Assembly (NCBI GenBank): GCA_007116835.1
Contig: SKHS01000182.1
Span: 1 to 11,478, forward strand
Reading direction: 5' to 3'
Source of the DNA: Halomonas sp.
GTDB taxonomy: Bacteria; Pseudomonadota; Gammaproteobacteria; Pseudomonadales; Halomonadaceae
DNA: 11,478 nt
The position numbers were made by a program, and so were the translations under genes. Below are positions 1-6,983 of this stretch, in pieces. The stretch's first letter is position 1, and every line of letters begins with the position of its first letter. The notes beneath the pieces are model-generated. The model searched no databases and was not told the origin of the DNA. It saw only the letters and a list, made by a program, of their open reading frames with translations.

Positions 1-40
1 AGGAACGAGCAAATGAGGCACCCGCGAACGGCGGAGCCGC
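1..40 (+). repeat. REP-like repeat unit A1 (cut by window edge)
   Basis: These 40 bases are identical to 165-204, the distal part of unit A2, so this is the 3' part of another A unit whose GTAGC end lies outside the window. It is followed by an inverted B-type unit. The arrangement suggests at least two tandem copies of the composite element downstream of mdh. Confidence 0.8.
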
Positions 41-50
41 TTTGTGGCAC

Positions 51-86
51 TACCCCGCGGGTGCGCTGACGCTTACACCGCGCTAC
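51..86 (-). repeat. REP-like repeat unit B1
   Basis: Read on the minus strand it starts GTAGCGCGGTGTAAGCGTCA and ends in a GC-rich tract containing the palindrome CCCGCGGG (54-61). It matches unit B2 near 5818 almost throughout, apart from a few substitutions and a 2-base length difference. Its GTAGC end faces that of unit A2, 53 bp away. Confidence 0.7.
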
Positions 87-93
87 AAGCTTT

Positions 94-139
94 TTAATTC
101 AATACAGTACAAACCCGTTAATTCAATACGTTGCAAACC
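94..139. repeat. 24-bp tandem duplication in repeat spacer
   Basis: Two head-to-tail copies of an AT-rich unit beginning TTAATTCAATAC (94-115 and 118-139) match at 19 of 22 positions with a 24-bp period. They lie between units B1 and A2. The spacer here is 53 bp against 30 and 33 bp at the other two loci, a difference close to one 24-bp unit. Confidence 0.7.
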
Positions 140-204
140 GTAGCGCGTGGTAACGAATCTTGCGAGGAACGAGCAAATGAGGCACCCGCGAACGGCGGAG
201 CCGC
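140..204 (+). repeat. REP-like repeat unit A2
   Basis: This is a full A unit starting GTAGCGCGTGGTAACGAATC. Its first 59 bases match the inverted copy A3 (5726-5784) at 55 of 59 positions, and its last 40 bases equal A1. It ends just before the mdh terminator hairpin. No protein is supported here; short open frames through it are repeat sequence. Confidence 0.8.
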
Positions 205-244
205 CCAACAAAAACCCCGCAAGCATTAAGCTTGCGGGGTTTGG
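205..244 (-). terminator. Intrinsic terminator of mdh
   Basis: A perfect 13-bp stem (212-224 paired with 230-242) with a 5-nt loop contains CCCCGCAAGC/GCTTGCGGGG. On the minus strand it is followed by TTTTTGTT, the expected U-rich tract. It starts about 65 bases after the mdh stop codon. The other strand has no comparable T run directly after the stem, so it is assigned to mdh. Confidence 0.9.
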
Positions 245-306
245 TATTACTGGGCATTGCTCTAAGAACTGTTTTTGGAACAGTTCAAGAACGCCAGCCA
301 GCGTGC

Positions 307-1281
307 TTAGCCGAGCAGGTGCTCAACGGCCGCACGCTCTTCACGCAGTTCTTTCTCGGTGGCCTGCATTTTCTCTTTGCTGAACGCGTCCAGTTCGAAA
401 CCTTGAACGATTTCATACTTACCACCCTGGCAACGTACCGGGTAGGAGTAAATGATGCCTTCTTCAATGCCGTAGCTGCCGTCAGACGGGATTGCCATGC
501 TGACGATGCCATCGCAACCCAGCGCCCAATCGCGCATGTGGTCGATAGCTGAAGACGCTGCAGAGGCTGCAGAAGATGCACCACGAGCCTTGATGATCGC
601 CGCGCCGCGCTGCTGAACGGTGGGAATAAAGTCGTTTTCGTACCAGTCACGCTCAACCAGGTCGAAGGCGGCTTTGCCATCTACTTTGCACTGCGCCAGA
701 TCCGGGTACTGGGTCGCACTGTGGTTGCCCCAGATGATCATGCTGTCAACATCAGACACGTGCTTGCCCGTTTTCTGAGCCAGCTGCGTCAGCGCGCGGT
801 TGTGGTCCAGGCGTGTCATCGCAGTGAACTGACCCGCGTCGAGATCCGGCGCATTGCAAGAAGCAATCAACGCATTGGTGTTAGCCGGGTTACCGACAAC
901 CAGCACACGCACATCACGGCTAGCGTGATCGTTCAGCGCTTTACCTTGCACAGAGAAGATCGCTGCGTTGGCTTCCAGCAGGTCCTTACGCTCCATGCCT
1001 GGTCCGCGCGGACGTGCGCCTACCAGCAGGGCAAAATCAGCATCTTTGAAGGCAACATTGGGGTCGTCGGTGGCAACGATGTCCTGCACCAGCGGGAAGG
1101 CACAGTCATTGACTTCCATGACAACGCCGTTTAATGCGTCCATGGCTTGGGGAATTTCTAACAGCTGGAGAATGACTGGCTGATCCGGCCCCAGCATGTC
1201 GCCAGCGGCGATACGGAAAATAAGAGAGTAACTGATCTGGCCGGCACCGCCGGTAATCGCAATACGTACTGGATCTTTCAT
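307..1281 (-). CDS. mdh: Malate dehydrogenase
   Basis: NAD-dependent malate dehydrogenase, which interconverts malate and oxaloacetate in the cytoplasmic TCA cycle. The 324-aa protein opens with the Rossmann loop ITGGAGQI (residues 9-16). It has the substrate-binding arginines in GARPRGPGMERKDLL (Arg92, Arg98), then GNPANTNAL (130-138), the TRLDHNRA segment with Asp159 and Arg162, and the catalytic His187 in WGNHS. The Ala/Ser-rich stretch after Lys231 is usual for this family. Length and motifs fit the roughly 325-330 aa cytosolic-like MDH group rather than the shorter E. coli type. I chose ATG at 1281 because AAGGAG (1292-1287) lies 5 nt upstream; an in-frame GTG at 1284 is only 2 nt from it. 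It appears monocistronic, with its own terminator, and is divergent from the efflux genes. Assignment to this family rather than lactate dehydrogenase is secure. Confidence 0.96.
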   Translation of the reverse strand: MKDPVRIAITGGAGQISYSLIFRIAAGDMLGPDQPVILQLLEIPQAMDALNGVVMEVNDCAFPLVQDIVATDDPNVAFKDADFALLVGARPRGPGMERKDLLEANAAIFSVQGKALNDHASRDVRVLVVGNPANTNALIASCNAPDLDAGQFTAMTRLDHNRALTQLAQKTGKHVSDVDSMIIWGNHSATQYPDLAQCKVDGKAAFDLVERDWYENDFIPTVQQRGAAIIKARGASSAASAASSAIDHMRDWALGCDGIVSMAIPSDGSYGIEEGIIYSYPVRCQGGKYEIVQGFELDAFSKEKMQATEKELREERAAVEHLLG

Positions 1282-1353
1282 CACTGCTCCTTGATGGTTC
1301 GCCTAGTGTGGGTTCTCGTCTGAGAGTGGGTCGACAGAACTCAAGACGCCAAG

Positions 1354-1382
1354 ATGGTATGCCCAGATGTGCAAAAACTCAA
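1354..1382 (-). promoter_or_regulatory. Candidate sigma-70 promoter of mdh
   Basis: On the minus strand, TTGAGT (1382-1377) and TACCAT (1359-1354) are separated by 17 bp. Each hexamer matches 4 of 6 consensus positions. The predicted start would leave a leader of roughly 65 nt before the mdh ATG. This is inferred by eye, and other arrangements in the 281-bp divergent region are possible. Confidence 0.4.
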
Positions 1383-1448
1383 TCAGACATGAGACTACTA
1401 CCCATTCACGCCGCCGCTTGGTACTCGCTGCCGAACGCCAGTTGCGCT

Positions 1449-1475
1449 ATGGTGTCACGGTTATGGTACCACGGT
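1449..1475. repeat. 13-bp direct repeat in the divergent region, possible operator
   Basis: ATGGTGTCACGGT (1449-1461) and ATGGTACCACGGT (1463-1475) agree at 11 of 13 positions and are offset by 14 bp. The second copy contains the palindrome TGGTACCA. They lie about 90 bp before the efflux genes and upstream of the candidate mdh promoter, so they could bind a regulator of either transcript. No regulator gene is in view. Apart from this, the mdh promoter candidate and a small CACGT-T-ACGTG palindrome (1521-1531), I see nothing definite in 1282-1562. Confidence 0.35.
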
Positions 1476-1562
1476 CGATAAACCTTAATTTCTCAGTATG
1501 AGTTACCTCTCAGCTTGACTCACGTTACGTGTTTTTTGGGTTAATACGGATATCAACACCCC

Positions 1563-2660
1563 ATGCGACGAATCCCCTACTCTTACGCGCTTGCCAGCCT
1601 ACTCGTACTGGCACTGGTGATATGGTTGGCCGTTGGCGATTTCCAACGCTTCCAAAACGCGCCCCCAGATTCAGACGCCACTGAGCAAGACGTTGCTACC
1701 CGCGTAGAAGTCGTGACGCAGCAGAGCACGCTTTACGTTCCCCAGCAGGTATTTCAAGGCCAACTAACGGCTCAGCGTGAAACGCTGTTGCGCTCGAATG
1801 TCACGGGTTATGTCATCGAAAGGCCCATCGCTCAAGGGGCGATGGTCAAACAGGGGGATACGCTGCTGGTACTGGATAACGACGCGCTTGCCGAACGCTT
1901 ACAGCAGGCACGCGACGAGCTGGCGCTGGCTGAGGCGGAGTATGCAGGGGCACAAAATTTACGCCGTCGCGAGCTGATATCTCAACCGGATCTGCTACGT
2001 CGACAAAGCGCGCTCAGCGCCAGCGCTGCTCAGGTTGCCCAGTTGGAAAAGCAGCTTAGGGACACGCGCCCCACGGCCCCGTTTGAAGGCGTTCTGGATC
2101 GCGTACACGTAGAACTTGGCGATTTACTACAGCCTGGCGAAGAGTGGGCACGCCTCATCGACGACCGACGCTTAACCGGCACGGCCTGGGTGGCCCAACA
2201 GCAAATCGGCGAGCTCACGGTTGGCCTGCCGGTCACGGCTCGGCTGCTCAACGGCAGCACGCTTTCTGGAGAAGTTTCCTTTATCAGCAACCGTGCTGAG
2301 GAAGCCACCCGTACTTTTTATATTGAAGTAACACTGGATAACCCAGAAAGGCTGCGCTTAGCAGGTGGCAGTGCCGAATTCACCATTACACTCCCCCCGC
2401 GTCAGGTACATACCCTTTCGCCAGCCCTGTTCAGCTTGAACGAACAAGGTCAGTTGGCCGTTAAGCACATCGTGGATGAGGATCGCGTTGCCCAAACGGT
2501 TATTGAGCTGATCAGCGCAGATACCGAGCGTGCCTATGTCACTGGCCTGCCCGACCCAGTGACGCTAATCACTCTGGGGGCTGGGCTGGTTACCCCAGGA
2601 GAAACCGTGGTAGCGGTGCCGATGGCCACCCAGGAAGGTGGTCATGCGTCAGCTAATTAA
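1563..2660 (+). CDS. RND efflux membrane-fusion (periplasmic adaptor) subunit
   Basis: Periplasmic adaptor of a resistance-nodulation-division pump, linking the inner-membrane permease to an outer-membrane channel. The 365-aa protein has an uncleaved-looking membrane anchor at residues 8-24. A first lipoyl half follows (about 72-107, with the GAMVKQGDTLLVLDN motif), then a short alpha-hairpin (about 108-166, rich in Ala, Glu, Leu, Gln and Arg). The second lipoyl half is about 168-200 (TAPFEGVLDRV) and the beta-barrel about 200-278. There is no lipobox cysteine. The hairpin arms are short, as in adaptors of many HlyD/AcrA-like pumps. No strong Shine-Dalgarno sequence precedes the ATG, which is chosen because it begins the anchor. 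It overlaps the permease gene by 17 bp, so the two are surely co-transcribed. The substrate cannot be read from sequence, and no clear specific subfamily (MexA, VexA and so on) is claimed. Confidence 0.9.
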   Translation: MRRIPYSYALASLLVLALVIWLAVGDFQRFQNAPPDSDATEQDVATRVEVVTQQSTLYVPQQVFQGQLTAQRETLLRSNVTGYVIERPIAQGAMVKQGDTLLVLDNDALAERLQQARDELALAEAEYAGAQNLRRRELISQPDLLRRQSALSASAAQVAQLEKQLRDTRPTAPFEGVLDRVHVELGDLLQPGEEWARLIDDRRLTGTAWVAQQQIGELTVGLPVTARLLNGSTLSGEVSFISNRAEEATRTFYIEVTLDNPERLRLAGGSAEFTITLPPRQVHTLSPALFSLNEQGQLAVKHIVDEDRVAQTVIELISADTERAYVTGLPDPVTLITLGAGLVTPGETVVAVPMATQEGGHASAN

Positions 2661-5600
2661 TGCCGCCCTTCTCCGTACCCGCACCACGCTGTTACTGCTG
2701 GTAGGACTGCTAACAGCGGGTATTACCGCGTGGCAGATCATTCCGAAAGAGGCGAATCCCGACGTCACTATCCCGATTATCTATGTCGCGCTTTCGTTAG
2801 AAGGCGTTAGCCCGGAAGATGGTGAGCGCCTGCTGATTCGGCCGATGGAGCAGGAATTAAGAGGCATTGAAGGGCTGCGTAAGTTCACCGCGCAGTCTAG
2901 CGAGGGGCATGGCTCGGTCACGCTGGAGTTTGATCCGGGATTTGACCCCGACACCGCGCTTTCCGATGTCCGCGAGCGGGTCGATATCGCCCGTAGCAGC
3001 CTGCCCAATGAGGCGGATGAACCACGGGTAATGGAGGTGAACGTCTCTGAGTTTCCAGTGCTGAGCATCGGTATTTCCGGTGAGCTGGATACCCGTGAGC
3101 GCGTTACCATTGCGCGTCGTTTAAAAGAGGAAATAGAGGGCATTGCCGATGTCCTCGAGGTGGACATTGCTGGGGAGCGTGAAGACCTGTTAGAAATCGT
3201 TGTCGACCCACTGGTGTTAGAGAGCTATGGCGTAGATTTCGATGCGCTGTTTAATCAAATCTCACGCAATAACCGCTTGGTGGCTGCTGGCAGCCTAGAT
3301 ACCGGTGCGGGGCGGTTAGCATTAAAAGTGCCAGGCATTATCGAATCGCTAGACGATGTCATGGATATGCCGGTGAAAGTTGAAGAGGACCAAGTGGTTA
3401 CCTTCGGCGACGTTGCCTGGATTTTGCCAACCTACAAAGACCCCGAAGGGTTTGCCCGTATCGATGGCCAGCCTGCGGTGGTGCTAGAGATTTCCAAGCG
3501 CGCTGGGGCCAATATTATCGCCACCATCGACGCGGTGTGGGAGCGCTTTGAACAAGCGGGCGACCTACTGCCGGAACAGCTGCGCATTACCACCATTTTG
3601 GATGAGTCCGTCACGGTTCAAAATATGCTTTCTGAACTGTTGAATAACGTACTCACTGCGGTTGTGCTGGTGCTGATTGTCGTCGTGGCCGTGATGGGCT
3701 GGCGGATGGCGCTACTGGTCGGCCTAACCATTCCTGGGGCGTTTTTAACCGGTATTCTGCTGGTCTGGGCATTTGGTTTTACGCTCAACATTGTGGTGCT
3801 GTTTGCGCTCATTTTGGTGGCTGGCATGCTGGTCGATGGCGCGATAGTAGTGAGTGAGCTGGCTGATCGCCACCTTCAAGAAGGGCAAACTCCCCATCAG
3901 GCATGGCTCAATGCCGCATCACGCATGAGCTGGCCGGTCATTGCTTCCACGGCCACGACCTTAGCCGTGTTTGTGCCACTGCTCTTCTGGCCCGGCGTGG
4001 TTGGCCAGTTTATGAAATACCTACCTGCTACGGTGATTTTATGCCTGCTCGCGTCGTTGGCGATGGCGCTGGTATTTCTCCCTACCCTGGGCAGGCTGTT
4101 TACGCGGACGTCTTCCGCCGCCCTAAAGGGAAGCACACGCATTGTTGAAAGCACCGCCTTTGGGCGTGGCTACCGCCGTCTGTTAGGGCGCTTACTGCAA
4201 CACCCCGCCTGGGTCCTTGTGTTTTCCCTACTGCTGATTGCACTGCTGTACACCGGCTATGCGCGCTTTAATCATGGCATTGATTTCTTTCCCAATGTTG
4301 AGCCAGACAGCGCCCAGGTGCTAGTACGCGCCCGCGGCGACTTTTCTGCCCAGGAGACCGACACCATCCTGCAGCGGGTCGAGCAACGACTGGCCGGCAT
4401 GGGAGAAGTCGAAGCCCTTTACGCACGGTCGTTTGCAGTGCCAAACCAGCAAATGGGCAACGATGTCATTGGCGTGCTTCAGTTTCAGTTTGTGGACTGG
4501 CATCAACGCCGCCCTGCCCGCACTATTCTGGCAGATATGGCTGAACGCACCCAGGACTTGCCGGGCATTACATTAGAGTTTCGTGAACAGGAGATGGGGC
4601 CTGGCGGCGGCAAACCGATTGTGCTCGAAGTCAGCGCCAGCGACCCAGAGGTGACTAACGCAGGTGTTGACCAAATTACCGCGTTGATGCGTGAACTTGG
4701 CGGCTTTACTGATATTCAAGATAACCGCAGCTTGCCAGGCGTCGAGTGGCAAGTGAACGTCAACAGGGAAGCGGCGGCCAGGATGGGCACGGATATCACA
4801 ACGATCGGCAGTGCGGTTCAACTACTCACCACGGGGCTTCAAGTGGCGAGCTACCGCCCTCCCACGGTTAACGATGAAGTGGATATTCGAGTACGCCTAC
4901 CGGAGAACTGGCGAACGCTCAACCAGCTTGAGCGTTTGACCATTAACACACCGCGCGGCCAGGTGCCTATCTCGCACTTTGTAGAGATTACACCCGCCCC
5001 TAAAGTCGGCACCCTGAACCGTATTGATGGCCGTCGGGCGGTAACTATTCAAGCAGATTTGGCCGAGGGCTACTTGGCGGACGAACGCTTACAGACACTA
5101 TTGGATGCCGGTGGCGATCAACTCCCCAATGGTTTAATGGTGAACGTGGCGGGTGAGCAGGAAGATCAGCAGGAGTCGATGCAGTTCTTAATCAGTGCCT
5201 TCTTGATTGCGATTGGGCTGATGGCGTTGATTCTAGTAACGCAGTTCAATAGCTACTATCAGGCTGCATTGGTGCTCTCGGCCATTGTCTTCTCTACCGC
5301 TGGGGTACTGATGGGCTTACTGATTACAGGTCAAGCATTCGGTATTGTCATGGTGGGGATGGGGGTCATCGCTTTGGCGGGTATTGTCGTGAACAACAAT
5401 ATCGTCTTGATCGACACTTACAACGAGCTGCGTGACCAAGGTATGCCACCTGCTGAAGCGGCATTGGAAGCCGGCTCGCTGCGCCTGCGACCGGTATTGC
5501 TAACTGCCATCACCACCGTGTTGGGGTTAATGCCAATGGTGCTTGGCATCAACGTCAACCTCTTTGCGCCCGCGCTAGGTTTCAACGCCCCCTCCGCCCA

Positions 5601-5721
5601 GTGGTGGACCCAGATGTCTAGCGCCATCGCTGGCGGCTTAACCTTCGCCACCGGCCTTACACTATTGCTCACCCCCTGCATGTTAGTGATAGGCGGGAAG
5701 CTAAGGCGCGAGGTTACTTAA
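2644..5721 (+). CDS. RND efflux permease, AcrB/HAE1-like
   Basis: Inner-membrane proton-driven exporter of the AcrB type, 1025 aa from ATG 2644. AGGAAGG (2632-2638) is 5 nt upstream of that ATG; the in-frame GTG at 2638 overlaps this site and is less likely. The RND layout is complete: TM1 at about 8-28, a periplasmic porter domain, TM2-TM6 at about 333-486, TM7 near 522-540, a second porter domain, and TM8-TM12 from about 848 to 1015. The TM4 motif reads GMLVDGAIVV, where AcrB has two adjacent Asp residues (D407, D408); here the pair is Asp398-Gly399. In TM10 the AcrB Lys940 position is Asn917 in GIVVNNNIVL. The late motif APSAQWWTQMSSAI (about residues 980-993) is seen in a large group of uncharacterised HAE1-like permeases. 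No outer-membrane factor gene follows. The substrate (drug, metal or lipid) is unknown. Confidence 0.93.
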   Translation: MRQLINAALLRTRTTLLLLVGLLTAGITAWQIIPKEANPDVTIPIIYVALSLEGVSPEDGERLLIRPMEQELRGIEGLRKFTAQSSEGHGSVTLEFDPGFDPDTALSDVRERVDIARSSLPNEADEPRVMEVNVSEFPVLSIGISGELDTRERVTIARRLKEEIEGIADVLEVDIAGEREDLLEIVVDPLVLESYGVDFDALFNQISRNNRLVAAGSLDTGAGRLALKVPGIIESLDDVMDMPVKVEEDQVVTFGDVAWILPTYKDPEGFARIDGQPAVVLEISKRAGANIIATIDAVWERFEQAGDLLPEQLRITTILDESVTVQNMLSELLNNVLTAVVLVLIVVVAVMGWRMALLVGLTIPGAFLTGILLVWAFGFTLNIVVLFALILVAGMLVDGAIVVSELADRHLQEGQTPHQAWLNAASRMSWPVIASTATTLAVFVPLLFWPGVVGQFMKYLPATVILCLLASLAMALVFLPTLGRLFTRTSSAALKGSTRIVESTAFGRGYRRLLGRLLQHPAWVLVFSLLLIALLYTGYARFNHGIDFFPNVEPDSAQVLVRARGDFSAQETDTILQRVEQRLAGMGEVEALYARSFAVPNQQMGNDVIGVLQFQFVDWHQRRPARTILADMAERTQDLPGITLEFREQEMGPGGGKPIVLEVSASDPEVTNAGVDQITALMRELGGFTDIQDNRSLPGVEWQVNVNREAAARMGTDITTIGSAVQLLTTGLQVASYRPPTVNDEVDIRVRLPENWRTLNQLERLTINTPRGQVPISHFVEITPAPKVGTLNRIDGRRAVTIQADLAEGYLADERLQTLLDAGGDQLPNGLMVNVAGEQEDQQESMQFLISAFLIAIGLMALILVTQFNSYYQAALVLSAIVFSTAGVLMGLLITGQAFGIVMVGMGVIALAGIVVNNNIVLIDTYNELRDQGMPPAEAALEAGSLRLRPVLLTAITTVLGLMPMVLGINVNLFAPALGFNAPSAQWWTQMSSAIAGGLTFATGLTLLLTPCMLVIGGKLRREVT

Positions 5722-5725
5722 TCAG

Positions 5726-5784
5726 CCGCCATTCGCGGGTGCCTCATTTGCTCGTGCCTCGCAAGATTCGTTACACCGCGCTAC
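5726..5784 (-). repeat. REP-like repeat unit A3 (inverted)
   Basis: The minus-strand sequence starts GTAGCGCGGTGTAACGAATC and matches A2 (140-198) at 55 of 59 positions. It begins 4 bases after the permease stop codon, so it would lie in the 3' untranslated region of the efflux transcript. Its GTAGC end faces that of B2 across a 33-bp spacer. No conventional terminator with a U tract was found in this convergent gap. Confidence 0.8.
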
Positions 5785-5817
5785 GGGATAGGCAACAAAC
5801 TAGAGCCTCTCGGTGCG

Positions 5818-5850
5818 GTAGCACGGCGTAAGCATCAGCGCACGCGGGAC
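5818..5850 (+). repeat. REP-like repeat unit B2
   Basis: Starts GTAGCACGGCGTAAGCATCA and parallels B1 (minus strand of 51-86) over about 33 bases. It supplies the left arm of the hairpin at 5826-5866 that overlaps the end of rsd. Confidence 0.7.
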
Positions 5851-5866
5851 AGCGCTATGCTTACGC
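5826..5866. repeat. Long hairpin overlapping the rsd stop codon
   Basis: GCGTAAGCAT (5826-5835) pairs perfectly with ATGCTTACGC (5857-5866). After one bulged C, AGCGC (5837-5841) pairs with GCGCT (5852-5856). This gives 15 bp of stem around a 10-nt loop. The right arm contains the rsd stop codon (5861-5863). It lacks a U tract on either strand, so it is better described as a REP-type hairpin that might block 3' exonucleases, or act as a weak two-way terminator between the convergent genes. Confidence 0.6.
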
Positions 5867-6349
5867 AGGCGACTTCATCTGCTGAGGGCTGTGAGCGGCG
5901 TGTAGCCGAGCAATTAGCTGATCTTCAAGCGCGAAGCGTTCGGTAAGCCCTTTCGCTAAGCGGTCAATCCAGGCGGGTAAGCGCACTAGGTTCTGCTGAC
6001 AGCGTATGGGCGATGCGTAGTCTTCGTCGAACTCTAACACCATCGCCGTCGACATCTCTAAGCGCTCAAGTAACTGTGCGGCAATAAGCAAAGCGGCTTC
6101 ATCTTCGAAGGCTTTCGCTTCTTCGCCTAGCTGGGGGTAGATCTCAAAGTGGCCTGCACTGATATAGTCCATCAGTAGCTCACTGAAGGTATCAATGCGT
6201 ACTTTGCTGACTTCCTCAAGCTCGGCATCACAGGCATCTTTCAGCTCAATAAAGCTGACCAGCAGCGAGCGGCGCTGGTCCAGCCAGCGATCAATGAGAC
6301 TGTGCACGCCTCCCCAGCGCTCCAGGGCATTTTTGCAATCTTCGAGCAT
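5861..6349 (-). CDS. rsd: Rsd/AlgQ family regulator of sigma factor (anti-sigma 70)
   Basis: A 162-aa cytoplasmic all-helical protein of the Rsd/AlgQ family, close to the usual 158-160 aa. Members bind the sigma-70 subunit of RNA polymerase and shift transcription in slow growth. In Pseudomonas, AlgQ also affects alginate and siderophore genes. The N-terminus reads MLEDCKNALERWGGVHSLID, with RWL just after it, a pattern typical of the family. DYISAGHFEIY (residues 61-71) is the other conserved block. The start is ATG 6349, with AAGGAG 8 nt upstream. The last codons and stop lie in a REP-like hairpin. It follows dsbB after 133 bp, so it may be co-transcribed with gshA-dsbB, or use its own promoter in that gap. 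The adjacency to dsbB parallels the algQ-dsbB neighbourhood known in Pseudomonas. The exact sigma target here is inferred. Confidence 0.92.
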   Translation of the reverse strand: MLEDCKNALERWGGVHSLIDRWLDQRRSLLVSFIELKDACDAELEEVSKVRIDTFSELLMDYISAGHFEIYPQLGEEAKAFEDEAALLIAAQLLERLEMSTAMVLEFDEDYASPIRCQQNLVRLPAWIDRLAKGLTERFALEDQLIARLHAAHSPQQMKSPA

Positions 6350-6411
6350 GGGGCTTTCTCCTTGCAGATAGCCGCCTTCAACAGAGTTAGACTCGCGCGT
6401 CCTTGATCACC

Positions 6412-6417
6412 TGTCAA
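6412..6417 (-). promoter_or_regulatory. Possible -35 element for rsd
   Basis: A consensus TTGACA sits on the minus strand about 60 bp before the rsd ATG, in the 133-bp gap after dsbB. No good -10 hexamer follows at 16-18 bp. The nearest A/T-rich match, TCTAAC, is at 20 bp. It is noted because it is the best candidate for independent rsd transcription. No terminator for dsbB was seen in the gap. Confidence 0.22.
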
Positions 6418-6482
6418 TCTTAGCGGGTACGATTTGCTTAATAAAATGATACGGATCAATATGCCAGAACCTTAGCATTTTT

Positions 6483-6983
6483 TTAACGCTTTTTTACAGC
6501 CCACAAAATACGTAAAGGCGACACTGCCAGCAACAAAAAGCCAATCAGCGTCCAGGCAGGTAGCGACAAGCCCAACAACATAAAGTCGATTTCAGCGCAT
6601 TCACCAGAGCCTGTTAGCACCATGGCAACCACTTCTTGCATAGGCAAAATGTCCATCATGTATTCAAGGCCTGGGCCACACGTAGGCACTTGATCGGCAG
6701 GCAAGCTCTGCAGCCAGACATGCCGCCCAGCAATAAAAGCACCCGTGCCTACCGCAGCTAATCCCAGCACACCGTAGATAATTTTGCCTACATTACCGCT
6801 GGGATTATGAATAGCGGCGATGGCTAACACTATCCCCGCGGCAATCACCGCTACTCGTTGAAATACGCACAGCGGGCAAGGCGCTAGCCCCATAATATGC
6901 TCAAGGCCCAGCGCGACCGCCATCATAACAACGCAAAAAGCGAAGCCTGCTAGCGCGATAGGACGAACGGGTGAAGCGGTCAT
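6483..6983 (-). CDS. dsbB: Disulfide bond formation protein B
   Basis: Inner-membrane quinone reductase that reoxidises periplasmic DsbA, passing electrons to ubiquinone or menaquinone. The 166-aa protein has four predicted membrane helices (about 10-28, 43-60, 68-85 and 141-160). It has both catalytic cysteine pairs: Cys36-Pro-Leu-Cys39 at the first periplasmic loop, and Cys102 (PTCGPGLEYMM) with Cys129 (GSGECAEIDF) in the second loop. Arg43, four residues after the CPLC motif, corresponds to the quinone-linked Arg48 of E. coli DsbB. The ATG overlaps the gshA stop as ATGA, and GAGG stands a few bases upstream within gshA, so translation is probably coupled. The C-terminus is basic (KKR), consistent with a cytoplasmic tail. 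No dsbA is in the window. Confidence 0.95.
   Translation of the reverse strand: MTASPVRPIALAGFAFCVVMMAVALGLEHIMGLAPCPLCVFQRVAVIAAGIVLAIAAIHNPSGNVGKIIYGVLGLAAVGTGAFIAGRHVWLQSLPADQVPTCGPGLEYMMDILPMQEVVAMVLTGSGECAEIDFMLLGLSLPAWTLIGFLLLAVSPLRILWAVKKR

Noticed and set aside
147..552. Short plus-strand open frames (147-383, 232-552) over the repeats and the end of mdh
   Set aside because: They run through the A repeat, the mdh terminator and antisense mdh sequence; no recognisable protein.
285..1183. Other frames inside mdh (minus 285-680, plus 721-1134, plus 968-1183)
   Set aside because: Shadows of the real mdh frame, which carries all family motifs.
1515..1546. TTGACT followed by TTAATA as a promoter for the efflux genes
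   Set aside because: The spacing to TTAATA is 20 bp and no -10 hexamer lies at 16-18 bp; not strong enough to call.
2638..2643. GTG at 2638 as permease start
   Set aside because: It overlaps the AGGAAGG ribosome-binding site, while ATG 2644 is correctly spaced and begins the usual RND N-terminus.
3897..4154. Overlapping open frames on both strands inside the permease
   Set aside because: Both are shadows of the continuous 1025-codon permease frame; no independent ribosome-binding site or family motif.
6447..6458. TGAT-ACGG-ATCA inverted repeat upstream of rsd as a Fur-like box
   Set aside because: Only 4-bp arms and poor match to known iron boxes; likely chance.
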